64,000 nt of DNA from Rubrivivax sp. Lineage in GTDB: Bacteria; Pseudomonadota; Gammaproteobacteria; Burkholderiales; Burkholderiaceae_C. Below the pieces are notes generated by a model. That model did not search any database. It was not told the DNA's origin and saw only the letters and a program-made list of their open reading frames with translations. Below are positions 8,425 to 16,634 of the stretch, piece after piece. Position numbers and translations under genes: made by a program. The stretch covers positions 46,339-110,338 of the forward strand of contig SEFA01000007.1 of assembly GCA_004210455.1 (NCBI GenBank), read 5' to 3'. Position 1 is the stretch's first letter; every line of letters begins with the position of its first letter.

Positions 8425-8696
8425 TCTGGAACGGCGAAGTCATCGCCGAAAGCGACGACACCGTGGTGGTCGAGGGAAATCATTACTTCCCCGTCGCCTC
8501 GCTGAAGCGCGAGTTCACCACGTTCAGCAATCACCGCACGTCCTGCCCCTGGAAGGGCCAGGCGCACTACTTTAGCCTCATGGTCCACGGCGACATGAAC
8601 CCGGACGCCGTCTGGTATTACCCGGAACCCTCCGAGGCCGCCGCCGAGATCAAGGACCGCGTCGCCTTCTGGAAGGGCGTCCAGGTCACCGAGTGA
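8415..8696 (+). CDS. DUF427 domain protein
   Basis: Encodes 93 residues, the full length for a single DUF427 domain. Seen features: MKAIWNGEVIAESDDTVVVEGNHYFP, then the conserved SCPWKGQAHYFS segment and PDAVWYYPEPSEAA...IKDRVAFWKGV. GAGGAG lies 7 bases ahead of the ATG. The fold is a small beta structure; the biochemical role is not established. The 3' end overlaps the convergent mltA gene by 11 bases. Confidence 0.9.
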   Translation: MKAIWNGEVIAESDDTVVVEGNHYFPVASLKREFTTFSNHRTSCPWKGQAHYFSLMVHGDMNPDAVWYYPEPSEAAAEIKDRVAFWKGVQVTE

Positions 8697-9927
8697 GCTG
8701 GCCGCCGCCGGTCGGCCCCATGGCCGAGCCGGCCGGTCCTGCGTCCTTGGGCCACAGCGCCCAGAGACGCAACGGCTGCTTCATCCGGCCGGCCTGCGTC
8801 TCGGCCGCCTCGCCCCAGCCCCAGAAGTAGTCCGCCCGCACCGCGCCGACGATCGCCGCGCCGGTGTCCTGCGCCATCACCAGCCGCCGCATCGGCGTCG
8901 TCGACAGCGGCTCGGTCGTGTCCAGCCAGACCGGCGTGCCGTACGGGATGCTGGCCTTGTCCACCGCGATCGACCGCCCCGGCGTCAGCGGCACGCCCTG
9001 ACCCCCGCGCGGTCCGACCGCCAGATCGGGCAACGGTTCCTCGCGGAAGAAAACGTATCGCGGGTTCGCCCACATCGCCTCCTTGAGCCGCTGCGGATTG
9101 CGGCGCCCCCAGTCCTTGATGCCCGGCCACGACGCCTCCGTGGCCCGCAACTCGCCCTGGGCGATCAGCCACTGGCCCATCGACCGGTAGGGCTGCTCGT
9201 TGTGCGCCGCGAAGGACAGCCGCACCCAGCGGCTTCTGCCGTCGCGTTCGGTCACGCGCAGCCGGCCGCTGCCCTGGATCTGCATCACCAGCGCGTCCAG
9301 CGGGTCCTGCACCCAGGCCAGGCTGAGCCGCGACAGCGCCGCGTTGCTCTCGATCTGCTGGCGCGTGTCGTAAGGCTTGCGCTGTGCCAGGTCTTGCGGC
9401 GGGGCCAGCAACGGAACGCGGAAATCCCCCAGCGCCTGGCGCCGCGCCGCGAGCTCGGGTTCGTAGTAGCCGGTCGCCACGCCTTCGCGCTGACCGTCCG
9501 GCGACTCGACACGATAGGGCTGCAGGTGCTTCATCAGCCAGACCATGGCGTCCCAGTCGCCGCCCGGCTTGTAGGCGCGGGCCTGCGCGCAGATCGCGCT
9601 CCAGCCGGGCATGGGCTTCTCGCAGCCGCGCAGCAGCGCGGGCCACCATTCCAGGGCGCGGTCCTCGCCCCAGCCGGGCAGCTCGCTCCACAGGGCCGCG
9701 ACCCAGCGCGAACGTTCGCGTCGAAGGACGCGCCGGCCGGCGCTGTCGTCCTGGCCGTTGAGCAGTTTCTCGGGATCGATCGTCGATGCCGCCGCAGCGG
9801 TCGCGGGAACGAGAAGTGCCGCGGACAAGGCGCCGGACAAGGCGGCGGATGCGGCGCCCAGCGCGCCTAGAATCGCCAGCGCCGCGCTCCAGCGGCGAGT
9901 TCTGCAACGGATCGGACCACGAATCAT
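8686..9927 (-). CDS. mltA: Membrane-bound lytic murein transglycosylase A
   Basis: About 413 residues from the ATG at 9927. MltA cleaves the MurNAc-GlcNAc bond of peptidoglycan to give 1,6-anhydro products during wall turnover. Visible: an N-terminal hydrophobic export segment (~12-48, Ala/Leu-rich, no clear lipobox cysteine), GYYEPEL, the barrel segment LVMQIQGSGRL, the SMGQWLI region, and the 3D domain IPYGTPVWLDT...AQDTGAAIVGAVRADYFWG with the catalytic Asp in AQDTG. The chosen start overlaps the start of a small gene on the other strand and has no good Shine-Dalgarno; an ATG at 9978 is the alternative. Confidence 0.92.
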   Translation of the reverse strand: MIRGPIRCRTRRWSAALAILGALGAASAALSGALSAALLVPATAAAASTIDPEKLLNGQDDSAGRRVLRRERSRWVAALWSELPGWGEDRALEWWPALLRGCEKPMPGWSAICAQARAYKPGGDWDAMVWLMKHLQPYRVESPDGQREGVATGYYEPELAARRQALGDFRVPLLAPPQDLAQRKPYDTRQQIESNAALSRLSLAWVQDPLDALVMQIQGSGRLRVTERDGRSRWVRLSFAAHNEQPYRSMGQWLIAQGELRATEASWPGIKDWGRRNPQRLKEAMWANPRYVFFREEPLPDLAVGPRGGQGVPLTPGRSIAVDKASIPYGTPVWLDTTEPLSTTPMRRLVMAQDTGAAIVGAVRADYFWGWGEAAETQAGRMKQPLRLWALWPKDAGPAGSAMGPTGGGQLTR

Positions 9928-10045
9928 GGGCGTGATTTTGCTGGAGGCGCTCGGCGCGCTCGCGCTGCTCATCTTCATCGTCTGGTGGACGATGTTCTCG
10001 GGCCGCAAGCGCGGGGAGCGTCCCGACGACAGCGACGCCGCCTGA
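9926..10045 (+). CDS. Small single-span membrane protein (39 aa)
   Basis: A 39-residue reading: one clear membrane helix (residues ~4-22, ILLEALGALALLIFIVWW) followed by a charged tail (SGRKRGERPDDSDAA). This pattern of helix then basic-acidic tail is typical of genuine small membrane proteins and is unlike the arginine/alanine shadows nearby. Its ATG overlaps the mltA ATG on the opposite strand within one CATG. No strong Shine-Dalgarno is seen. Function unknown; a link to cell-wall work is only suggested by position. Confidence 0.45.
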   Translation: MGVILLEALGALALLIFIVWWTMFSGRKRGERPDDSDAA

Positions 10046-10070
10046 GCGACGCCGCATCCGACCCGTCGCC

Positions 10071-12089
10071 TCACCCCTTCGGCGGGACGAGGAAACTCAT
10101 CGGCTGACGGCGCATGCGGGCCCAGATCGCCCCGCGCACGCGCTTCTGATCGGCCAGCCGGATCCCGCGGGAGCGCAGCGCCACCTTGAACGCCAGGAAG
10201 AAGCTGACACCCACGTTCAGCACGCCGGTCCCCAGGATGCTGATCACGCAGAGCCAGAACGGCCAGTGCTTCAAGACGTCGAGGCCCAGCGCGCCGGCCG
10301 CGGCGGCCAGTTGGCCGGTCGACAGCGTGACGTGGCGGACCTCGATCGGCAGGCCGAAAAAGCCCAGCAGCGCCGGCACCAGGCCGAGCATCAGGCCCAG
10401 GCTGATGTTGGCGGTCAGTCCGGAGATGTTGTCGCGCCACCAGCGGGACCAGCGCGCCGCCCGGCTTGCGCCCAGCCGCGCGACGATGCGCGGGTTCCAC
10501 GCGATCGCGCTGTCCAGGCGGTGGAAGACGAACCAGTTCTCGACCCAGCCCGCGATCAGGCTGGACGCGAACAGCAGCACCCCGGTGAAGGCGGCGAAGA
10601 GCAGCGACGGCCCCAGCACCGTCAGCGAATGCAGCACGTGCTCGGCTTCCTTGGCGCCGACCAGCGGCTTGCCGAAACTCAACCATGCCGCCAGCTGCAC
10701 GACCAGCACCATCGGCGCCGCCAGCGCGAGGTTGCCGATGATCCCCGCCGTCTGCGAGCGGAACAGGTGCGCGACCTCGTCGACGAAGGCCTGCAGGCCG
10801 GGCTCGCTGTCGATGTGGCGGAGCTTGTCGGCCAGCGCGGGCGCGGTCATCGCAGGCTGCTTGGTCGCGACGGTCCAGTGCAGCAGCAGGATGAGCACGA
10901 AGCTGCCCGCGTAGTTCACGCCGGACCAGAAGCCGCCCCAGAACGCGGACAGGCCCAGCGCCATGATCGCGAACTTCATGAAGGTCGTGCCCGCGATCAC
11001 CAGCCCGCCGCCGCCGGCGCGGCGCAGCATGTCGCCGTATTCCTCGCGGTTGCGGGTGATGTAGTGCTCGCCGGTCTCGGCGCTGCGTTCGGCGACTTTG
11101 CGCGCCAGCAGCGAGTAGTGCCGCGCGAACAGCGTGCGGATGCTGCGCCGGTCGTGCACGACCGCCACCAGCGCCGCCACCAGCCGCAGCAGCTCGCGCT
11201 GCGGGTGATCCGCCAGCAGCACCGCCAGCAGGTCCTCGACGCGGCGCAGCCGCGCCTGCATCTGCTCGACGCCGAACATCAGGTCCACCGAAACACCGTG
11301 TTCCTCGAGGTGATCCGGCACGGAGCGCACCGCCGCCCGGCATTCGTCGAGCAGGCCGCGCAGGTACTGCAGTTGGCCGGGGAGGGCGGCCCGGTCGTTC
11401 TCGACGAGCGCATGCTCGACCTGCTCCCAGGCCGTGGCGAGGTTGCGGAACGGCCGGCGCGCGAGCAGCAGCGGATCCATGCGCACGCGCAGCGCGCCGG
11501 ACAGGCCGGCCGAGCGCACCGAGCTCACCAGCACCGTGATCGCGGCGCGCATCTCCTCGCGCCAGTCGCCTTCCGGCGCGCCGGCGAACAGCAGACCCAG
11601 CCGCTGCAGCAACTCGTCGTCGACGGCGGCGATCCACTGCTCGTCGGCCTCGTGCGGGAACAGCAGCTCGAAGAGTTCGGACAGGTCCTTGGTGTCCGCG
11701 CTCAGCGGCAGCAGACGCCGGCGCAGCCGGCCGAGGAATTCGTTCCACAGCGCCATGCGCGGGGCGAAGCCGACCTCGGCGAACAGGCTGATCGCGTCGA
11801 CGTCGGCCCAGACGCTGGCGATGACCTCGGCGAAGGCCTTCGCATGATCCGGGTGGCGCTCCAGCATGCGGAGCAGGTAGCGGAGGCGGCGGATCGGCAG
11901 CGGGGCGGACGGTGCTGCGGGCGCCGCCGGTTCGTCACCGGCCGGCGCGGGCGCCCGGTCGTCCTTGAGCGGCGCGTGGCGCAGCCATTCGATCAATCGC
12001 ACCAGCCAGAGGTTGCGCTCGGCGAGCGGCGCTTGCGGATGCGCCGCGTTCAGCAGCGCGGTGAGGTCCCAGCCCTGGCGTCGGAACAT
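10071..12089 (-). CDS. Gcr-type 'site-specific recombinase' membrane protein
   Basis: About 672 residues. Residues 1-~360 are soluble and helical (FLGRLRRRLLPLSADTKDLSELFELLFP; RQCRAAV region), followed by RNREEYGDMLRRAGGGGLVIAGTTFMKF and several membrane helices (FWGGFWSGVNYAGSFVLILLLHW, LALAAPMVLVVQLAAWLSFG, LFAAFTGVLLFASSLIAGW). This matches the family annotated from gonococcal Gcr as a site-specific recombinase; the membrane helices make that name doubtful and the real role is unknown. Its ATG shares one base with the stop of apaG (TGATG), so the two are coupled; this apaG-gcr order recurs in Burkholderiales. Confidence 0.82.
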   Translation of the reverse strand: MFRRQGWDLTALLNAAHPQAPLAERNLWLVRLIEWLRHAPLKDDRAPAPAGDEPAAPAAPSAPLPIRRLRYLLRMLERHPDHAKAFAEVIASVWADVDAISLFAEVGFAPRMALWNEFLGRLRRRLLPLSADTKDLSELFELLFPHEADEQWIAAVDDELLQRLGLLFAGAPEGDWREEMRAAITVLVSSVRSAGLSGALRVRMDPLLLARRPFRNLATAWEQVEHALVENDRAALPGQLQYLRGLLDECRAAVRSVPDHLEEHGVSVDLMFGVEQMQARLRRVEDLLAVLLADHPQRELLRLVAALVAVVHDRRSIRTLFARHYSLLARKVAERSAETGEHYITRNREEYGDMLRRAGGGGLVIAGTTFMKFAIMALGLSAFWGGFWSGVNYAGSFVLILLLHWTVATKQPAMTAPALADKLRHIDSEPGLQAFVDEVAHLFRSQTAGIIGNLALAAPMVLVVQLAAWLSFGKPLVGAKEAEHVLHSLTVLGPSLLFAAFTGVLLFASSLIAGWVENWFVFHRLDSAIAWNPRIVARLGASRAARWSRWWRDNISGLTANISLGLMLGLVPALLGFFGLPIEVRHVTLSTGQLAAAAGALGLDVLKHWPFWLCVISILGTGVLNVGVSFFLAFKVALRSRGIRLADQKRVRGAIWARMRRQPMSFLVPPKG

Positions 12090-12463
12090 CAATGCAGGGA
12101 TCCGGAGTCGGCCAGCAGGAACTCGGGCACGTCGGCGTGGAAGACCTCGGCCTTGTCCGTGACGCACAGGAAACGGCCGCTCATGGTGCCGTGGCGGGTC
12201 GCGATCTGGGCCCAGGAGCTGTACTGGAAGCGTTCGCCCGGCTGCAGCAGCGGCTGGTGGCCGACGACGGCCAGCCCATGCACTTCCTGCACCTTGCCGT
12301 TCCCGTCCACGATGGTCCAGTGGCGGCCGATCAGCTGGGCGGTGACGTCGCCCCGGTTCTCGATCGTCACGGTGTAGCCGTAGGCAAACTCGTTGCGGTC
12401 CGGGAAGGTCTGGTCGGCGATCGGCTCGACGGCCACGCTGCAATGGAAGTGCGGATGTGCCAT
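12089..12463 (-). CDS. apaG: ApaG domain protein
   Basis: Encodes 124 residues, the usual length for ApaG, a fibronectin-III-like beta sandwich linked to Co2+/Mg2+ handling in enterobacteria. The conserved core is clear: RNEFAYGYTVTIENRGDVTAQLIGRHWTIVDGNG (residues ~23-56, quoted in part: FAYGYTVTIEN, LIGRHW), VVGHQPLLQPGERFQYSS and GTMSGRF. First gene of the apaG-gcr pair and divergent from the solute-binding protein gene. Confidence 0.95.
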   Translation of the reverse strand: MAHPHFHCSVAVEPIADQTFPDRNEFAYGYTVTIENRGDVTAQLIGRHWTIVDGNGKVQEVHGLAVVGHQPLLQPGERFQYSSWAQIATRHGTMSGRFLCVTDKAEVFHADVPEFLLADSGSLH

Positions 12464-12585
12464 CGGCGGATTCTAGGGAATCTCCCGGGCCCGTCGTGGG
12501 CTATGCTGGTTACCGCACAGAGCAGAACCAGAACCCGCTCGAACGGACCACCAACGCGACCGGCACGCCTCCGGCGCCATCCGTC

Positions 12586-13467
12586 ATGGAGACAAGGGCA
12601 GGACACCCGACGGCAGTTCCCCGACCCAATCGACGCCAGGCCATGGCGCGCGGCTGCGCGCTGGTCGGCGTGGCCGCCGCCGTCGGCGTCGATCTCAGCG
12701 GGGTCGCGGCGAATTCGGCGATGGCGGCACCGCCCGGGCCTCCGACGCCCGCGGCGTCGGGCGCCGGGGCGACAGGATCGTTGACGCTGCGCAGCGCCGC
12801 GCAGGCGGGCGCGCCGGCCAAGTACGCGTCGGGCGATCCCCAGCGTCCTGGCCTGTGCGGCGAGATCGCCGCCGCCGTGATGCGGACCGATCCGGACCTC
12901 CACATCGAGGGCCTGCACCGGCAGGTGCCGCTGCGGCGCCTGGAGCTGATGCTGAGCAACGGCGATCTCGACGTCTTCTTCTGCCTGCTCAAGTCCGAAC
13001 ACCGCCATGCGCTGATGCGTTACCTGCCGGTGCCGCTGTACCGCATCTCGCATGTGCTGGCGATGCGCGTCGGCGACGAACGCGCGCCGCGCACCTGGGA
13101 CGAATTGCGCGCCTTCGCGCGCCGCCAACCCCTGCTGCTGGCGCAGGGCACCAAGCTGGCCGCGACGCTGCAGGAGGCGGACGTGGCTTTCATCGAATCC
13201 GCGCGCAGCGACAAGGAAGCGCTGCAGATGCTGGTGCGAGGCCGCGCAGCGGGCGTATACGGCCAGGATTTCAACCTGCGCCAGGCCGCGCGCGGCGCGG
13301 GCCTGGACTCGCGCGTGCGCATCGGGCCGCAGGTCTTCGAGGAGGAGACCCAGTACGTCGTCGTCTCCCGCCAGTTGCCCGAGGCGGTGGTGGAGCGGCT
13401 CACCGACCGCCTGCGCCAGATCAGCGCTTCCGGCGAGATCGCACGGCTCTCGGAGCGTTACCGCTAG
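12586..13467 (+). CDS. Periplasmic solute-binding protein, family 3-like
   Basis: About 293 residues from ATG 12586 (12643 is an alternative). An N-terminal NRRQAMARG followed by a hydrophobic stretch suggests a twin-arginine-type export signal, cut near SAMAA. The rest fits the small type-II periplasmic binding fold: [67 protein letters not shown] and a C-terminal RLTDRLRQI...IARLSERYR. No permease or ATPase gene is nearby, so it may be an orphan receptor. Ligand unknown. Confidence 0.75.
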   Translation: METRAGHPTAVPRPNRRQAMARGCALVGVAAAVGVDLSGVAANSAMAAPPGPPTPAASGAGATGSLTLRSAAQAGAPAKYASGDPQRPGLCGEIAAAVMRTDPDLHIEGLHRQVPLRRLELMLSNGDLDVFFCLLKSEHRHALMRYLPVPLYRISHVLAMRVGDERAPRTWDELRAFARRQPLLLAQGTKLAATLQEADVAFIESARSDKEALQMLVRGRAAGVYGQDFNLRQAARGAGLDSRVRIGPQVFEEETQYVVVSRQLPEAVVERLTDRLRQISASGEIARLSERYR

Positions 13468-13541
13468 CGGGCGCGCCGACGCGCGACAGCCTTTCTACAA
13501 TCGTCGTTTTTCTCCGCCAGCGGCTCCGCGCCCGCCCCGCC

Positions 13542-14228
13542 ATGAATCCGCCCACCTACCGCATCGCCCCCAGCATCCTGTCCGCCGATTTCGCCAACCT
13601 GGGCGAGGAAGTCCGCAACGTGCTGGCTGCCGGCGCGGACTGGATCCATTTCGACGTGATGGACAACCATTACGTGCCCAACCTGACCTTCGGGCCGATG
13701 GTCTGCGAGGCGCTGAAGAAGCATGCGGTGAAGCCCGACGGCACGCCGGCGCCGATCGACGTCCACCTGATGGTGCAGCCGGTGGACAGCCTGGCGCAGG
13801 CTTTCTGCCGCGCCGGCGCGAACCTGGTGAGCTTCCATCCCGAAGCCAGCCAGCACGTCGACCGTACGATCCAGCTGATCAAGTCCGAGGGCGCGCAGGC
13901 GGGCCTGGTGTTCAACCCGGCCACGCCGCTGGACGTGCTGGAGTGGGTCATCGACAAGGTCGACCTGGTGCTGATCATGAGCGTCAACCCGGGCTTCGGC
14001 GGCCAGAGCTTCATTCCCGGCGCGCTGAAGAAGCTGCAGCAGGCCAAGGCGATGATCCTGGCCAGCGGCCGCGACATCCGCCTGGAGATCGACGGCGGCG
14101 TGAAGGTCGACAACATCCGCGAGATCGCGGCCGCGGGTGCGGACACCTTCGTGGCGGGCTCGGCGATCTTCGGCAAGCCCGACTACCAGAGCGTCATCGA
14201 CGCCATGCGCGCCGAGCTGGCGCTCTGA
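13542..14228 (+). CDS. rpe: Ribulose-phosphate 3-epimerase
   Basis: Encodes 228 residues, normal length. Interconverts ribulose-5-phosphate and xylulose-5-phosphate in the pentose phosphate and Calvin pathways. Seen: [33 protein letters not shown] (metal-binding HxD with the catalytic Asp), [26 protein letters not shown] and [11 protein letters not shown] with the second catalytic Asp, then a phosphate site [19 protein letters not shown] hexamer about 45 bases ahead may be its -10 element. The phosphoglycolate phosphatase gene often beside rpe is instead at 44.6 kb. Confidence 0.97.
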   Translation: MNPPTYRIAPSILSADFANLGEEVRNVLAAGADWIHFDVMDNHYVPNLTFGPMVCEALKKHAVKPDGTPAPIDVHLMVQPVDSLAQAFCRAGANLVSFHPEASQHVDRTIQLIKSEGAQAGLVFNPATPLDVLEWVIDKVDLVLIMSVNPGFGGQSFIPGALKKLQQAKAMILASGRDIRLEIDGGVKVDNIREIAAAGADTFVAGSAIFGKPDYQSVIDAMRAELAL

Positions 14229-14256
14229 GCCCGGAAGCCCGGCCGCGTTGATCCCG

Positions 14257-14730
14257 GTGACCCGACTGCTGCTCGTCTGCGCGGCCAACCTGTGCCGCTC
14301 CCCGATGGCCGAGGCGGTGCTGCGCCTGCGCGCCGGCGAACTCGGCCTGACCGAGGTGCACTCGGCGGGGGTGTTCGCGTCCTCGCGCGCGCATCCGGTC
14401 GACAAGCGCGCGCTGGCCGTGCTGGAACAGCGCGGCTACGGCATGGACCGGCGCTGGCGCTCGCGGCAGGTGAAGACCGGCGACTTCGACCGCTACGACC
14501 TGATCCTGGCGATGGACCGCAACGTGCTGCGCGGCCTGAAGGCGGCGCGTCCGGCGGTCTCGCCGGCGAAGCTGGGGCTGTTCCTCGCCGGCATGACCGG
14601 GCTGGGCCTGGACGAGGTGCCCGATCCTTACTACGGCGCGGGCAACGGCTTCGTCCATGTGCTCGACCTGATCGAGGCGCGGGTGCACACCTGGCCGCGG
14701 GACGCGGCGGTGTTCTACAAGACGGGCTGA
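14257..14730 (+). CDS. Low-molecular-weight protein-tyrosine-phosphatase
   Basis: About 157 residues from the GTG at 14257 (a TTG at 14248 is possible). The signature P-loop CX5R is VCAANLCRSPMAEA (Cys8, Arg14), and the general acid sits in VPDPYYG. Such enzymes dephosphorylate tyrosine residues, often on exopolysaccharide kinases (Wzc-like), but no such operon is nearby; it follows rpe by 28 bases and may be cotranscribed with it and with tag. Confidence 0.9.
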   Translation: MTRLLLVCAANLCRSPMAEAVLRLRAGELGLTEVHSAGVFASSRAHPVDKRALAVLEQRGYGMDRRWRSRQVKTGDFDRYDLILAMDRNVLRGLKAARPAVSPAKLGLFLAGMTGLGLDEVPDPYYGAGNGFVHVLDLIEARVHTWPRDAAVFYKTG

Positions 14731-14752
14731 GTCCAGACCCGGAGAGGCGGCG

Positions 14753-15361
14753 ATGAGCGATCGATTGGCGCAGGGCCCCGACGGCCAGTGGCGATGCAAG
14801 TGGTGCGAGGCCCCCGGCTTCGACATGTACCGCGACTACCACGACCAGGAATGGGGCTACCCCGTGCACGAGGACCGGCGGCTGTTCGAGAAGCTCTGCC
14901 TGGAGGGCTTCCAGTCGGGGCTGTCGTGGCGGACCATCCTCGCCAAGCGTGAGAACTTCCGGAAGGCGTTCAAGCAGTTCGAGATCGCCAAGGTCGCGAC
15001 GTTCGGCGAAGCCGACGTCGCACGGCTGCTCGCGGACGAGGGCATCGTGCGCCACCGCGGCAAGATCGAAGCGGCGATCCACAACGCGTCCCGCGCGCTG
15101 GAGCTGCAGAAGGAAGCCGGCTCGCTGGCGGCATTCTTCTGGCGCTTCGAGGATCCGGAGGAGGGCGGCGGTGTGCGGGCGACGTCGGAGACGTCGGTGA
15201 AGCTCTCCAAGGAACTGAAGAAGCGCGGCTGGAAGTTCGTCGGACCGACGACCGTCTATGCGTTCATGCAGGCGATGGGGCTGATCAATGACCACGCGCC
15301 GGGATGCATCGGTCGTGAGGCCGCGGCGCGCGAGCGCAACGCGTTCAAGCCGCCGCGCTGA
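14753..15361 (+). CDS. tag: DNA-3-methyladenine glycosylase I
   Basis: Encodes 202 residues, slightly longer than the ~190 of typical Tag. Removes 3-methyladenine from alkylated DNA. The structural zinc site is seen in RCKWC (Cys15/Cys18), the YHDQEWG segment (His30) and NDHAPGC (His181, Cys185). The substrate pocket pattern FEKLCLEGFQSGLSW and SKELKKRGWKFVGPTTVYAFMQA are also present. GGAGAGG precedes the ATG by about 8 bases. Confidence 0.96.
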   Translation: MSDRLAQGPDGQWRCKWCEAPGFDMYRDYHDQEWGYPVHEDRRLFEKLCLEGFQSGLSWRTILAKRENFRKAFKQFEIAKVATFGEADVARLLADEGIVRHRGKIEAAIHNASRALELQKEAGSLAAFFWRFEDPEEGGGVRATSETSVKLSKELKKRGWKFVGPTTVYAFMQAMGLINDHAPGCIGREAAARERNAFKPPR

Positions 15362-15373
15362 ACGTCCGCGCAC

Positions 15374-16546
15374 TCATGGCGCGCTCCCTGCAGTCATCAG
15401 CCGCAGGTCCAACGGGCGCACCGCAGCATGCCGCGCACGGATGCGCGACCACGATACTGGTCCGCCGCGGATCAAGCCGGCCTCGCCGAGTCGATCCACG
15501 AAATGGCGTTCGATCCCGGCGGTGTCGCTCCTCGGGCCATAGACACCGGTGCTCGCGCATTCCTGCAACAGGGCCTCGAGCGGCGGCGGATCGCCGAACT
15601 CGGCCATCAGCGTCGCCGTGCATCTCTGGACGCGTTCGCCGAGACCCTTCGGCGTGCCCGGGCCCGGCATGTCTTCCTGCCGCATCGCCTCCTGGAAGCG
15701 CGAGAGGTACTGCTCCGCCATGAGGCGCACGACGGCGTCGGGATGGCATTGGACGAGCAGTCGATTGAGGGCATCGGTGATCAGCGACGGCGGGAAGCGC
15801 GATGCGTCGGGCGCGAATTCGTCGGGAGCCGTTCGCCAGGCAAAGCCCATTTTCCGAAGCAGAACGGGCTGCAGGCCGGCCACGAGATGCCGGTGCGAGC
15901 CGGGCGCGTTTTGAAGCTCCTGCGCGTAGTGCTGGTCGATGACCTCGATGGCGACCTGTTCGACGACGCGCTCCGTGAACGTGCGGAAGCTCCCGCCTAG
16001 ATGGAGACGGCCTGAACCCAGCCGTGATTCCGTCGTGACCAGCGCGCTCAAGGCGCCGGGGGCGCAATCGTCCAACTGCGTCGCGAGTTCCTCCAGTGCG
16101 GTTGCACAGGTCTCCCGAGGCAGCTGCCCCTGCCGTACGTGCTGGACGATGCGGGCGAGGGCTTCTGCGCCGCCTCTGTACAGAAGGTGCGCGGTCGCGC
16201 CATAGGCGGGATTGGTGCCGGCAGGATCGACGGTGGTCACTCGTTCGCCGAACATCATCAGCTGTCGAGCACCGGGTCTCCCGGCGAGCTCGGTGCAGAG
16301 CACCCACAGGTGGTCGCCGAACTGTGTCGCGAAATGGCGGAAGTCCGGGCTCGTCGCGAACGCCTCCGGATTCCCGTGACGGGCGGGGTCGTACCCCCAT
16401 CCGCTCGCTGGCGGCGGATCGACGCTGCTGGATCCGAACACGCCCCGCTCGTCCGGGCCGGCCTGGAGGCTGGTGGGAGGAGACGCGTCCGCGGTGTCGA
16501 TCTCCGAGAGGAACTTTGATGAGAAGGAGTGGGGGCCGATCAGCAT
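15374..16546 (-). CDS. Protein of unknown family, 390 aa
   Basis: No family recognised. Cytoplasmic-looking, with no signal peptide or membrane helix. The first ~60 residues are rich in Ser, Pro, Gly and Asp and look unstructured; the rest is helical, with a segment ALEELATQLDDCAPGALSAL and a later helix pair around IDQHYAQELQNAPG. The disordered polar N-terminus is of the kind seen in type III secreted proteins, but no secretion genes or regulatory box are visible, so that is only a guess. A GGGAGA motif lies about 14 bases ahead of the ATG, rather far. Its codon use appears less GC-rich at third positions than the neighbouring tag and RND genes. Convergent with tag. Confidence 0.6.
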   Translation of the reverse strand: MLIGPHSFSSKFLSEIDTADASPPTSLQAGPDERGVFGSSSVDPPPASGWGYDPARHGNPEAFATSPDFRHFATQFGDHLWVLCTELAGRPGARQLMMFGERVTTVDPAGTNPAYGATAHLLYRGGAEALARIVQHVRQGQLPRETCATALEELATQLDDCAPGALSALVTTESRLGSGRLHLGGSFRTFTERVVEQVAIEVIDQHYAQELQNAPGSHRHLVAGLQPVLLRKMGFAWRTAPDEFAPDASRFPPSLITDALNRLLVQCHPDAVVRLMAEQYLSRFQEAMRQEDMPGPGTPKGLGERVQRCTATLMAEFGDPPPLEALLQECASTGVYGPRSDTAGIERHFVDRLGEAGLIRGGPVSWSRIRARHAAVRPLDLRLMTAGSAP

Positions 16547-16634
16547 CGCGCTTGAGTTGTCTCCCGACGTCCTGCGTTCCCTGTTCGCTCCGTGGGCGCG
16601 CCGCGACGGCCGTCCCGGCGCGTCCGCGAGCGCG

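Noticed and set aside
8686..11748. A 1020-residue minus-strand frame.
   Set aside because: Only its last ~413 residues are MltA; the front part is an out-of-frame reading of the Gcr-type gene.
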